Positions 1 through 6,239 of a DNA stretch of 9,109 nucleotides are shown here, in pieces (positions within the stretch are counted from its first letter, which is position 1; each line of letters opens with the position of its first letter). A program made the translations under genes and the position numbers. The notes beneath the pieces were generated by a model, which was given only the letters and a program-made list of their open reading frames with translations, searched no databases and was not told where the DNA came from. Source of the stretch: Sphingomonadales bacterium (lineage in GTDB: Bacteria > Pseudomonadota > Alphaproteobacteria > Sphingomonadales > Sphingomonadaceae); the NCBI GenBank assembly GCA_028868335.1, contig JAGWUU010000122.1:1-9109 (forward strand), written 5' to 3'.

Positions 1-122
1 ACGAACGGCAGCGCCAGAAACAGCCCGACGCTCAGCAGCAGGACGATCGCGGAAAGCAGCCGCATCTGCTGCGCGCTCTGATCGGGCATTGCCGGGCCGG
101 GCCTGTTCTCGCTCTCATCCAT
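1..122 (-). CDS. N-terminal fragment of a membrane protein, possibly AI-2E family transporter
   Basis: Only the first 40 codons are in the window; the gene continues beyond the left edge. The protein opens with a short acidic, polar, presumably cytoplasmic segment (MDESENRPGPAMPDQSAQ). A long hydrophobic stretch follows, rich in Leu, Val and Ala, ending LALPFV, and reads as the first membrane helix. The start ATG at 122-120 is preceded by GGAGGG (139-134), 11 nt away. It sits 23 bp after the stop of the acetyltransferase gene, so the two probably form one transcript. From memory, sphingomonad AI-2E/PerM-type transporters begin in a similar way, but 40 residues are too few to prove a family. 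Any other multi-pass membrane protein is possible. Confidence 0.5.
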   Translation of the reverse strand, partial: MDESENRPGPAMPDQSAQQMRLLSAIVLLLSVGLFLALPF

Positions 123-145
123 GGCGGCGCTATCCCTCCGGCCGG

Positions 146-1309
146 TCACAACGGCTTGGCGTAGATCGTATATTCCTTGTTGACGTGGCTTTCGATGGCT
201 TCGGCGATGGCGTTCATCCCCTGGTTGTCATCAAGGATCCAGCCGATTTCCCCGCGCGACGCGCCATAGCGGGTGATCGCGCTGCGGCGGATGTACTCGA
301 TCATCATAAAGGCGAGCTGGCTGGCGAGGCGGCTTGACTGGTACTGCTTGACCACGCCCATCAACGGCACCCGCATGGTCCGCACCCTGGGCTTGCGGAG
401 CCAGCTCAGCAGCTTGATCCAGTTGAACGGCAACAGCTTTCCGCCCATCGGCTTCAGTACCTCGTTGAGGTCGGGCAAGGTCATCATGAAGGCGACCGGC
501 TGGCCTTCATACTCGGCGACCATGATCAGGTCTTCGCGGACGATCGGCTTGAACTTCTTGCCGGCATAGGCGATCTCGCGATCGGTGAACGGCACGAAGC
601 CCCAGTTGTCCGACCAGGCATCGTTGAGGATGTGGAGGATCAGCGCGGCTTCCTCGTCGAACTTGCTCTTGTCGACCTCGCGGATGCGGATCTTGGCGTT
701 CTTCTCGCCAGACTGGACGATGCGCTGGATCAGCGGCGGGAATTCCTGGGTGATGTCGAGATCATAGGTCTTGAGCACCTTGACCGGCTGATAGTCCAGC
801 GCCTCGATATAGTGCTGGTAGCGCTCCGGCTGGTGGCCCATCATCACCGTGGGCGAATGGTCGAAACCCTTGGTAAGCTGGCCTGGTTCCTCCCACACCG
901 ACATCGACAGCGGGGCCAGCACGCGGGTCATCCCCTTGGCGCGCAGCCAGTCCTCGGCCCTGGCGATCAGCGCGCGGGCGATGCCTTCATCCTCGGCCTC
1001 GAGCAGGCCCCAGTTGCCGGTTCCCGGTCCCATGCCCTGTTCGGGCGGCTGTCCCACGGCGAGATGGTCGATATGGGCGGAAATGCGCCCGACCACCTTG
1101 CCGTTGCGCCGGGCCAGCATCAGTTCGACATCGGCGTGATCGAAAAACGGGTTCTTGCCCGGCGTGATCAGTTCCAGCGCCTCCATCCGCAGCGGCGGAA
1201 CCCAGGCGGGATCGTCGGCGTTGAGCCGATAGGCGAGGTCGACGAAAGCCGCGCGATCGGCCTTGGTCGCAACAGGAGTGATAAAAAGGTCTTGTTCTGC
1301 CACGATCAT
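146..1309 (-). CDS. GNAT-like N-acetyltransferase family protein with two GNAT-type halves
   Basis: This is a 387-residue soluble protein with no signal peptide or membrane helix. The N-terminal half (about residues 8-185) has a GNAT-like layout: VVGRISAHIDHL strand-turn-strand, then NWGLLEAEDEG (99-109), a helix, and a strand leading to GFDHSP (148-153). The C-terminal half (about 215-387) looks like a second GNAT fold: QPVAFMMTLPDLNE, then a motif-A-like segment QYQSSRLAS (322-330), then GWILDDNQGM (356-365) and the end YTIYAKPL. The acetyl-CoA loop (R/Q-x-x-G-x-G/A) is degenerate in both halves, so catalysis is unproven. Substrate unknown; relatives are often labelled simply N-acetyltransferase. 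ATG at 1309 is preferred over an in-frame TTG at 1327 because neither has a clear ribosome binding site and ATG is the commoner start. It lies upstream of the membrane protein at the left edge and is divergent from the desaturase. Confidence 0.75.
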   Translation of the reverse strand: MIVAEQDLFITPVATKADRAAFVDLAYRLNADDPAWVPPLRMEALELITPGKNPFFDHADVELMLARRNGKVVGRISAHIDHLAVGQPPEQGMGPGTGNWGLLEAEDEGIARALIARAEDWLRAKGMTRVLAPLSMSVWEEPGQLTKGFDHSPTVMMGHQPERYQHYIEALDYQPVKVLKTYDLDITQEFPPLIQRIVQSGEKNAKIRIREVDKSKFDEEAALILHILNDAWSDNWGFVPFTDREIAYAGKKFKPIVREDLIMVAEYEGQPVAFMMTLPDLNEVLKPMGGKLLPFNWIKLLSWLRKPRVRTMRVPLMGVVKQYQSSRLASQLAFMMIEYIRRSAITRYGASRGEIGWILDDNQGMNAIAEAIESHVNKEYTIYAKPL

Positions 1310-1440
1310 GCCTTTGTTGGTGTGCAAGGGCGGATTGCGTTTGGGTCGTCCGGCTTGTCAAGCTCGCCTTGGCTTCCCAATTCGGCAAAATTGTGAACAG
1401 GCTGCGTCACGGCGGCCCGGGTCAGTGCGGAACTTCGAAA
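1310..1440. other. divergent intergenic region between acetyltransferase and desaturase
   Basis: These 131 bp must hold the promoters for both outward-facing genes. There are AT-richer patches (CAATTCGGCAAAATTG around 1379-1394) and TTG-type hexamers (TTGTCA at 1355, TTGGCT at 1369), but none is followed at 16-18 bp by a convincing -10. I see no riboswitch-like fold or repeat. The assignment as regulatory space rests only on gene orientation. Confidence 0.4.
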
Positions 1441-2517
1441 ATGAGCATGCATCAGACTATCGCGAAACAGCGCGGCGAAGCCACGGCGCGGATCGCGGCG
1501 ATCCCCGACGACATGGCAATGCTGCGCGCCGCGGTCGAACTGACCCGCGACATCTCGACCGCGCGTGAGGCGATCTACTGGCCCGACATGCTGGTTTCGG
1601 CGGCGGTGGGCTACGCCGGGCTTGCCGGGGCGATCCTGCTCGCCAACCCCTGGGCCGCGCTGGCCTGCGCCGTGGTCGCAGTCTTTGCGCTGTATCGGGC
1701 GCTGCTGTTCATTCACGAACTGACCCATATCCATCGCACCGCGCTGCCCGGTTTCCGCTTTGCGTGGAATGTGCTGGTCGGCATTCCCATGCTGACGCCC
1801 TCGTTCATGTACGAAGGGGTCCACACCCTTCATCACGCCCGCACCCGCTATGGCACGGCCGAGGATCCCGAATACCTGCCGCTGGCGCTGATGAAGCCGT
1901 GGAGCCTCCCGGTATTTGCCCTGATCGCGCTGTTCCTGCCGGTTGGCCTGCTGATCCGCTCGGCGATTCTGGTGCCATTGGGCGTGGTGATCCCGCCGCT
2001 GCGCAAGCTGGTGTGGGAGCGCGCCTCGGCGCTGTCGATCAACCCGGCCTTCCGCCGCCGCCCGCCCGAGGGTGATTTCGCGCGGATGGTGTTCTGGCAG
2101 GAACTGGGCGCTTCGCTGTGGGCGATCGCGCTGCTCGCCAGCACGCAATGGCTCGGGTGGCGCCCGCTGCTGATCGCGCTGGCGGTGATTTCGGCGACGG
2201 CGGTTTTCAACCAGATACGCACCCTCGTCGCCCACCTGTGGGAGAATGAGGGCGAGGCGATGACCGTTACCGCGCAGTACCTCGATTCGGTCAACGTCCC
2301 CCCGCCGGGGATCTGGGCAGAGATGTGGGCTCCGGTCGGCCTGCGCTATCACGCGCTGCACCACCTGCTGCCCTCGCTGCCCTATCACTCGCTACCCGAG
2401 GCCCACCGCCGCCTCAGCGCCCAGCTCGGTGCGGATTCGACATACGACAAGGCGAGCTACCCCGGCCTGCTCCCGCTGCTCGAGCGGCTGGCGAAAAGCA
2501 CGATGATGGCGCGCTGA
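1441..2517 (+). CDS. membrane fatty acid desaturase family protein
   Basis: Di-iron integral-membrane desaturase/hydroxylase superfamily (FA_desaturase, PF00487 type), 358 residues. The three histidine clusters that bind the diiron centre are all present: HELTH at residues 92-96 (HX3H), HTLHH at 128-132 (HX2HH) and HALHH at 304-308 (HX2HH). Hydrophobic helices lie before box 1 (about 45-90), between boxes 2 and 3 (about 150-190 and 220-250), as expected for a protein that puts the His boxes on the cytoplasmic face. The tail after box 3, LLPSLPYHSLPEAHRRL, matches the family ending. Likely reaction: O2-dependent introduction of a double bond into an acyl chain; substrate and regiospecificity cannot be read here, and a hydroxylase or carotenoid-type role is possible. 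ATG at 1441 is chosen over an in-frame TTG at 1369; the ribosome binding site is weak (ATG at 1447 is an alternative). Its stop lies 6 bp from the convergent lptG stop. Confidence 0.85.
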   Translation: MSMHQTIAKQRGEATARIAAIPDDMAMLRAAVELTRDISTAREAIYWPDMLVSAAVGYAGLAGAILLANPWAALACAVVAVFALYRALLFIHELTHIHRTALPGFRFAWNVLVGIPMLTPSFMYEGVHTLHHARTRYGTAEDPEYLPLALMKPWSLPVFALIALFLPVGLLIRSAILVPLGVVIPPLRKLVWERASALSINPAFRRRPPEGDFARMVFWQELGASLWAIALLASTQWLGWRPLLIALAVISATAVFNQIRTLVAHLWENEGEAMTVTAQYLDSVNVPPPGIWAEMWAPVGLRYHALHHLLPSLPYHSLPEAHRRLSAQLGADSTYDKASYPGLLPLLERLAKSTMMAR

Positions 2518-2523
2518 GGCGCG

Positions 2524-3621
2524 TTACTCCTCGGTGCGGATCAGCACGGTTTCGCCAACCAGGAAGAACAGCAGGAACGGCGCCCACGCGGCGATCAGTG
2601 GGGGGTAGCCGCCAAAGTTGCCCATCGCCAGCGAGGCGTTGTCGACCACGAAGTAGGCAAAGCCCAGGCCCATCCCGATTACCGCGCGGACCAGGAGCTG
2701 GCCCGATCGCGCGAGGCCGAAGGCCGCGACCGAGCCGAGCAGCGGCATCAGCAGTGCCGAGAGCGGTCCGGAGATCTTGTGCCACCACTTGCCGTCAAGC
2801 TCATCGGTGCGGCGCCCGGCGGTGTGCAGCGCCTCGATGGTATGTCCCAGTTGAACGATGTTCTGGCCATCGGGGTCGATCTTGCTGATCGCCACCTGCG
2901 CCGGAGTCAGGTCCCTTGCGACCACCGTATCGCCCAGCTTGGTCGTCGCGGTGGCGACCACGGCGAATCCGGTCGGCGCCTGCAACCGCCAGCCGGGGTT
3001 GGCATAGGCGGCGTGGGGGCTGCGCATCTGGTCGAGCACCATGCCGCCCGAATCGCGGCGGTAGAAGGTGACGTCGTCCATCACGATTGCAGCGCCGCTG
3101 CCGGACACGGTCTTTGCTGCAAGGATGTTGTCGCCGTCGCGCAGATAGACGTTGGTGCGGGTGCCAGTCTCCCTGGGGATCGGGTGATAGTGCAGTTCAT
3201 TCCACGTCTTGAGCGTGCCGGTGGCCCGGGCCACCACCGTCTCGTTGAAGGTGAAACTGACCAGGCTCACCACTGCCGCGGTAAGCAGCATCGGCGCCAG
3301 CACCTGATGCGCGGAAAGCCCGGCGGCGCGCATCGCGATCACCTCGCTGTTCTGGTTGAGCGGCCAGAAGGTGAACAGGGTTGCCAGCAATACCGAATAG
3401 GGCAGGAACCGCGCGATCAACTGGGGTACGTTCAGCTCAATATAGCGCCAGATCTCCGCCTCGCCGTTGCCCGGCACGGCAAGGATGTCGCCGCTTTCCG
3501 AGAGCAGTTGCATGGTCTGCAACACCAGGACCAGCAGGACCAGCACGCCCAGGATGCGGCCGATGAACAGCCGCGCCAGGTAAAAGGTGATCGTGCGGGA
3601 GGGGAACAGCGCCGCGAACAT
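2524..3621 (-). CDS. lptG: LPS export ABC transporter permease LptG
   Basis: YjgP/YjgQ family permease of 365 residues, the family's usual length. With LptF and the ATPase LptB (not in the window) it extracts lipopolysaccharide from the inner membrane and feeds it to the LptC-LptA bridge. The layout is typical: three N-terminal membrane helices (about 17-38, 67-87, 105-125), a periplasmic beta-jellyroll domain (about 130-275), and three C-terminal helices (282-303, 310-330, 340-360). The segment NQNSEVIAMRAAGLSAHQVL (about 89-108) is the conserved cytoplasmic coupling loop with E-x-x-x-x-R-A-x-G. The start ATG (3621-3619) overlaps the lptF stop as TGATG, so translation is probably coupled. 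Second position in the pair and FYLARLFIGRIL at the N-terminus favour LptG over LptF. It ends 6 bp from the convergent desaturase, leaving no room for a private terminator between them. Confidence 0.93.
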   Translation of the reverse strand: MFAALFPSRTITFYLARLFIGRILGVLVLLVLVLQTMQLLSESGDILAVPGNGEAEIWRYIELNVPQLIARFLPYSVLLATLFTFWPLNQNSEVIAMRAAGLSAHQVLAPMLLTAAVVSLVSFTFNETVVARATGTLKTWNELHYHPIPRETGTRTNVYLRDGDNILAAKTVSGSGAAIVMDDVTFYRRDSGGMVLDQMRSPHAAYANPGWRLQAPTGFAVVATATTKLGDTVVARDLTPAQVAISKIDPDGQNIVQLGHTIEALHTAGRRTDELDGKWWHKISGPLSALLMPLLGSVAAFGLARSGQLLVRAVIGMGLGFAYFVVDNASLAMGNFGGYPPLIAAWAPFLLFFLVGETVLIRTEE

Positions 3622-4835
3622 CAGGATGCCGCCTCCACCGTGCCGCTGGTCCGTCGCCGGATCAGCTTGCCGATCCGCTTGCCAAGGTTGCCGACGACCC
3701 GTTCAAGCGCGCCGATTGCCTGACCGCCGGGAACGTAGGCGACGCGGTAGTACATCCACAGGATCAGCGCGGCAAAGATCACGAAGGGCCCCCACAGGAT
3801 CACCACCGGCGAGAGTCGGCCCAGCGCGGCCACGGCCTGACCATATTCATTGACCTTGTGGTAGGCGACCACCATCACGATCGAAACGAAAATGCCCAGC
3901 GAGGAACTTGAGCGTTTGGGCGGAATCGCCAGCGCCACGGCGAGCAACGGCAACAGCAGCATCATCACCACCTCGACCATGCGGTACGACAGGCTGGCGC
4001 GCGTCTCGTTTCGTGCCTGCTGGCTCGCCTTGTCGTTCCAGCCGATCTTGAGCAGTTCGGGCAGGATATATTCGCGCTCCTTGCCACCGCGCTGGCGGAA
4101 CTTCTCGATCGTCGGCAGGTCGATCGGCAGGTCGTGGCGCGAGAAGGAGAGGACGCGGGGGCTCTGCTTGGGATCGTCCTGGATGATCTGGCCGTCGGTC
4201 AGGCGCAGGATGATCGTGTCGGGGCTGTCCTTGAGCGCAAGGAAGCGCCCCTCGCGGGCGGAGATGGTCAGCACCTCGCCGCGCGGGCTGTTGACCCGGG
4301 CGAAGATGCCGATCAGTTGCCGCCCCTCGTCGCGGCTCTGCTCGATCCGCAGCGCCATCTTGTCCTGCAGGGTGGTGAACTCGCCCACCTTGATCGAGGC
4401 GCCGAGCGCGCCCGAGCGCAGTTCGAATTCAAGCTGTTCGTACCAATAGCGCGACAGTGGCTGGAGATAGCCGACGATCACCAGGTTCACCCCGGCGAGC
4501 AGCAGGGCGATGACGTAGGGAAAGCGCAGCAGCCGGGTATAGCTCAGCCCCACGGCGCGCAGCACGTCCAGCTCGCTGGTGGTGGCCAGCTTGCGGAACG
4601 CGAACAGGATGCCCAGCATCAGCCCCAGCGGGATCGCCAGACTGGCATATTCGGGCAGCAGGTTCGCCAGCATTCGGAACACCACGCCGATCGGCCCGCC
4701 CTCCGCCGCGACGAAATCGAACAGCTTGAGCATCTTGTCGAGAATCAGCAGCGAGGCCGCGCCAAGGAACACCGCGCCCATCGGCACCAGGGTCAGGCGC
4801 AGGATATAGCGGTCGATGGCGGGAAGAAATTTCAC
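3621..4835 (-). CDS. lptF: LPS export ABC transporter permease LptF
   Basis: YjgP/YjgQ family permease of 404 residues, partner of LptG in the LptB2FG inner-membrane LPS exporter. The N-terminus contains the family-typical IDRYILR. Membrane helices are seen at about 13-33, 58-80 and 103-124, then a periplasmic domain (about 135-275, containing VGEFTTLQDKMALRIE and ISAREGRFL, as in LptF), then helices at 283-304, 313-333 and 343-363, and a basic cytoplasmic tail (KRIGKLIRRR). The coupling loop TTSELDVLRAVGLS (85-98) carries the conserved E and R-A-x-G. The start is GTG at 4835, chosen because it keeps the DRYI N-terminus; no Shine-Dalgarno sequence is evident before it. It is first of a two-gene unit with lptG and divergent from the VIT-family gene. 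Confidence 0.93.
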   Translation of the reverse strand: MKFLPAIDRYILRLTLVPMGAVFLGAASLLILDKMLKLFDFVAAEGGPIGVVFRMLANLLPEYASLAIPLGLMLGILFAFRKLATTSELDVLRAVGLSYTRLLRFPYVIALLLAGVNLVIVGYLQPLSRYWYEQLEFELRSGALGASIKVGEFTTLQDKMALRIEQSRDEGRQLIGIFARVNSPRGEVLTISAREGRFLALKDSPDTIILRLTDGQIIQDDPKQSPRVLSFSRHDLPIDLPTIEKFRQRGGKEREYILPELLKIGWNDKASQQARNETRASLSYRMVEVVMMLLLPLLAVALAIPPKRSSSSLGIFVSIVMVVAYHKVNEYGQAVAALGRLSPVVILWGPFVIFAALILWMYYRVAYVPGGQAIGALERVVGNLGKRIGKLIRRRTSGTVEAAS

Positions 4836-4972
4836 TGGGTCGAGGACTTGTCAGGTTCCTGTATGGGAAGGCCTCCATAACCGCCCTGTTGCAAGCGCGA
4901 AAGCGTGAAGTGGCCGCTGGTGCACAGGTTCCGACCACGTTAGGCTGGCGTGAAGCGATGGAAAGGAAGTCG
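4836..4972. other. divergent intergenic region between lptF and VIT-family transporter
   Basis: These 137 bp separate two outward-facing genes. I could not find a -35/-10 pair of acceptable quality for either side. A short palindrome, CAGG-TT-CCTG (4852-4861), and a near-palindrome around AGGCCT (4869-4874) are visible but too short to name. Nothing resembling a Fur/Irr-type AT-rich box stands out, despite the likely metal-transport role of the plus-strand gene. Confidence 0.35.
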
Positions 4973-5680
4973 ATGGCGACGATCACGGAAAAACCGGCTG
5001 AATCCCATGCGGTTGAGCGGATCGGCTGGTTGCGCGCCGCGGTGCTGGGGGCGAATGACGGTATCGTCTCGACCGCCAGCCTGGTGGTCGGCGTCGCCGC
5101 GGCGGCGACCGGCAAGCACGAAGTCATGGTCGCAGGGGTGGCCGGGCTGGTCGCCGGGGCGATGTCGATGGCGGCGGGCGAATATGTGTCGGTTTCAAGC
5201 CAGGCCGATACCGAGGCCGCCGACCTCGCCAAGGAGCGGCGCGAACTGGCCGAATTGCCTGAATTCGAGCTTCAGGAACTGACGAGCATCTATCGCGACC
5301 GTGGCCTGTCCGACGATCTGGCGCACCAGGTGGCCGTGGCGCTGACCGCGCACGACGCACTCGGAGCACATGCCCGCGATGAACTCGGGCTCGCCGAAAT
5401 GCACCGCGCCCGGCCGATCCAGGCGGCCTTTACCTCGGCGATGACGTTCTCGGTCGGGGCGGCCATGCCGCTGATCGCGGCGCTGCTTCTGCCGCTGCCG
5501 CAAATCCCGCTCGGCGTATCGCTGGCGGCGCTGTGCTTTCTGATGCTGCTTGGCGCGGTCGGTTCGGCGGCGGGCGGCGCGCCGGTCGCCAAGGGCGTGC
5601 TGCGCGTGGCCTTCTGGGGCGTGCTGGCAATGATCGCGACCTATCTGATCGGCCGCATGTTCGGGACGAGTGTGGGGTAG
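4973..5680 (+). CDS. VIT/CCC1 family iron/manganese transporter
   Basis: VIT family protein of 235 residues. Eukaryotic VIT1/CCC1 proteins move Fe2+ or Mn2+ out of the cytosol in exchange for protons, and bacterial members are thought to export or detoxify the same metals. Diagnostic segments: RAAVLGANDGIVS (21-33) in helix 1, and GAMSMAAGEYVSVSSQ (62-77) with the Met pair, Glu and Tyr of helix 2. A charged, Glu-rich cytoplasmic helical insert (about 78-145) corresponds to the metal-binding domain. Three more helices follow (about 150-173, 178-200, 207-230), giving the expected five. The start is set by AAGGAAG (4963-4969), well spaced before ATG 4973; an in-frame ATG at 4958 and a TTG at 4889 lack such a site. 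It is convergent with clpS across 21 bp. The family call is firm; metal and direction of transport are inferred. Confidence 0.9.
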   Translation: MATITEKPAESHAVERIGWLRAAVLGANDGIVSTASLVVGVAAAATGKHEVMVAGVAGLVAGAMSMAAGEYVSVSSQADTEAADLAKERRELAELPEFELQELTSIYRDRGLSDDLAHQVAVALTAHDALGAHARDELGLAEMHRARPIQAAFTSAMTFSVGAAMPLIAALLLPLPQIPLGVSLAALCFLMLLGAVGSAAGGAPVAKGVLRVAFWGVLAMIATYLIGRMFGTSVG

Positions 5681-5701
5681 CGCCTGCGTGCCCCGGTCAG
5701 G

Positions 5702-6094
5702 TCACGCCTTCTCCAGCGTGCATTGCAACGGGTGCTGGTTCTGCCGGGCGAAGTCCATCACCTGGTTCACCTTCATCTCCGCGATCTCGTAGGGAAAGAT
5801 CCCGCAGACGCCGACGCCTTTCTGGTGGACGTGCAGCATCACCCGGGTCGCTTGTTCAAGGTCCATGGCGAAGAAGCGCTTCAGGCACATCACCACGAAT
5901 TCCATCGGGGTGTAGTCGTCGTTCAGCATCAGCACTTTGAACTGGCTGGGCTTCTTGGGCTTGGCCCGGGTCTTGGTGGCGAGGCCGACCTGGCCCTGCC
6001 CGCCGCCTTCGCTGCCGCGATCAGCATCGTCAGCGGCACGAATCGCCGCGATGGGAATGTCAGGCAGGGAACGCATCATCGCAAAATATCGCAT
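5702..6094 (-). CDS. clpS: ATP-dependent Clp protease adaptor ClpS
   Basis: ClpS binds N-degron substrates and delivers them to the ClpAP protease in the cytoplasm. The 130-residue product has a disordered Gly/Asp-rich N-terminal extension (about 1-48), then the full ClpS core. The N-degron pocket residues are present: N58 and D59 of LNDDYTPMEF, gatekeeper M64, V67, and H90 of LHVHQKG, equivalent to E. coli N34, D35, M40, V43 and H66. The ending HPLQCTLEKA is near-identical to E. coli. The start is uncertain: ATG at 6094, 6079 and 6076 are all in frame and none has a Shine-Dalgarno sequence; a weak promoter candidate at 6085-6113 would favour 6079 or 6076. It lies downstream of the phasin on the same strand, but a hairpin terminator sits between them. 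The ClpA gene is not in the window. Confidence 0.93.
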   Translation of the reverse strand: MRYFAMMRSLPDIPIAAIRAADDADRGSEGGGQGQVGLATKTRAKPKKPSQFKVLMLNDDYTPMEFVVMCLKRFFAMDLEQATRVMLHVHQKGVGVCGIFPYEIAEMKVNQVMDFARQNQHPLQCTLEKA

Positions 6095-6113
6095 CGAAGG
6101 AGTGGCTGGACAA
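6085..6113 (-). promoter_or_regulatory. weak candidate promoter for clpS
   Basis: On the minus strand TTGTCC (6113-6108) is followed after 17 bp by GATATT (6090-6085), each matching four of six sigma-70 consensus bases. Transcription would begin near 6078, at the ATG codons 6079/6076, giving a leaderless or nearly leaderless clpS mRNA. This fits the absence of a ribosome binding site but remains speculative. Confidence 0.22.
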
Positions 6114-6136
6114 GTGCTTGCCGAAAAAGCCTTGCC

Positions 6137-6175
6137 AAAAACCGAACAGGCCGGACAGCCAAAGGCTGCCCGGCC
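6137..6175 (-). terminator. rho-independent terminator of the phasin gene
   Basis: A 12-bp stem with arms 6149-6160 and 6164-6175 and a 3-nt loop has one mismatch on the DNA, which becomes a G-U wobble in the minus-strand RNA. It is followed, 7 nt later, by TTTTT (6141-6137), and a second five-T run occurs at about 6128-6124. The polarity fits transcripts coming from the phasin. The gap before the T-run makes it less than ideal. Confidence 0.6.
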
Positions 6176-6187
6176 CGCTTGATCAGG

Positions 6188-6229
6188 CTCGCGGTCCGGC
6201 GGGGAGAGGGGGGAACGCCGGGCCGCGAG
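6188..6229 (-). repeat. long GC-rich inverted repeat in the phasin 3' UTR
   Basis: Arms of 14 nt (6188-6201 and 6216-6229), CTCGCGG(T)CCGGCG against CGCCGG(G)CCGCGAG, pair at all but one position around a 14-nt purine-rich (plus strand) loop. It starts about 10 nt after the phasin stop codon and precedes the terminator hairpin. It has no T-run of its own, so I read it as a 3'-end stabiliser or transcription-attenuating fold rather than the terminator proper. Confidence 0.6.
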
Positions 6230-6239
6230 GAACGGCCGC

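Noticed and set aside
632..1396. 254-codon plus-strand open frame antisense to the acetyltransferase
   Set aside because: High-GC shadow frame; the minus-strand protein has coherent GNAT-like features, while this one is Arg/Leu/Gly/His-rich with no recognisable domain or ribosome binding site.
1306..2388. 360-codon minus-strand open frame antisense to the desaturase
   Set aside because: Its product is dominated by Arg, Gln, Gly and Asp, typical of a shadow frame; the opposite strand carries all three desaturase histidine boxes.
2779..3723. 314-codon plus-strand open frame antisense to lptG
   Set aside because: Shadow of a well-supported lptG; composition (His, Gln, Arg, Gly) is that of reverse-complement reading.
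4429..4878. alternative upstream minus-strand ATG at 4878 for lptF
   Set aside because: It is in a different frame from lptF and leads into a Pro/Arg/Ala-rich shadow product.
5681..5701. bidirectional terminator between the VIT gene and clpS
   Set aside because: The 21-bp gap shows no inverted repeat or T-run worth calling.
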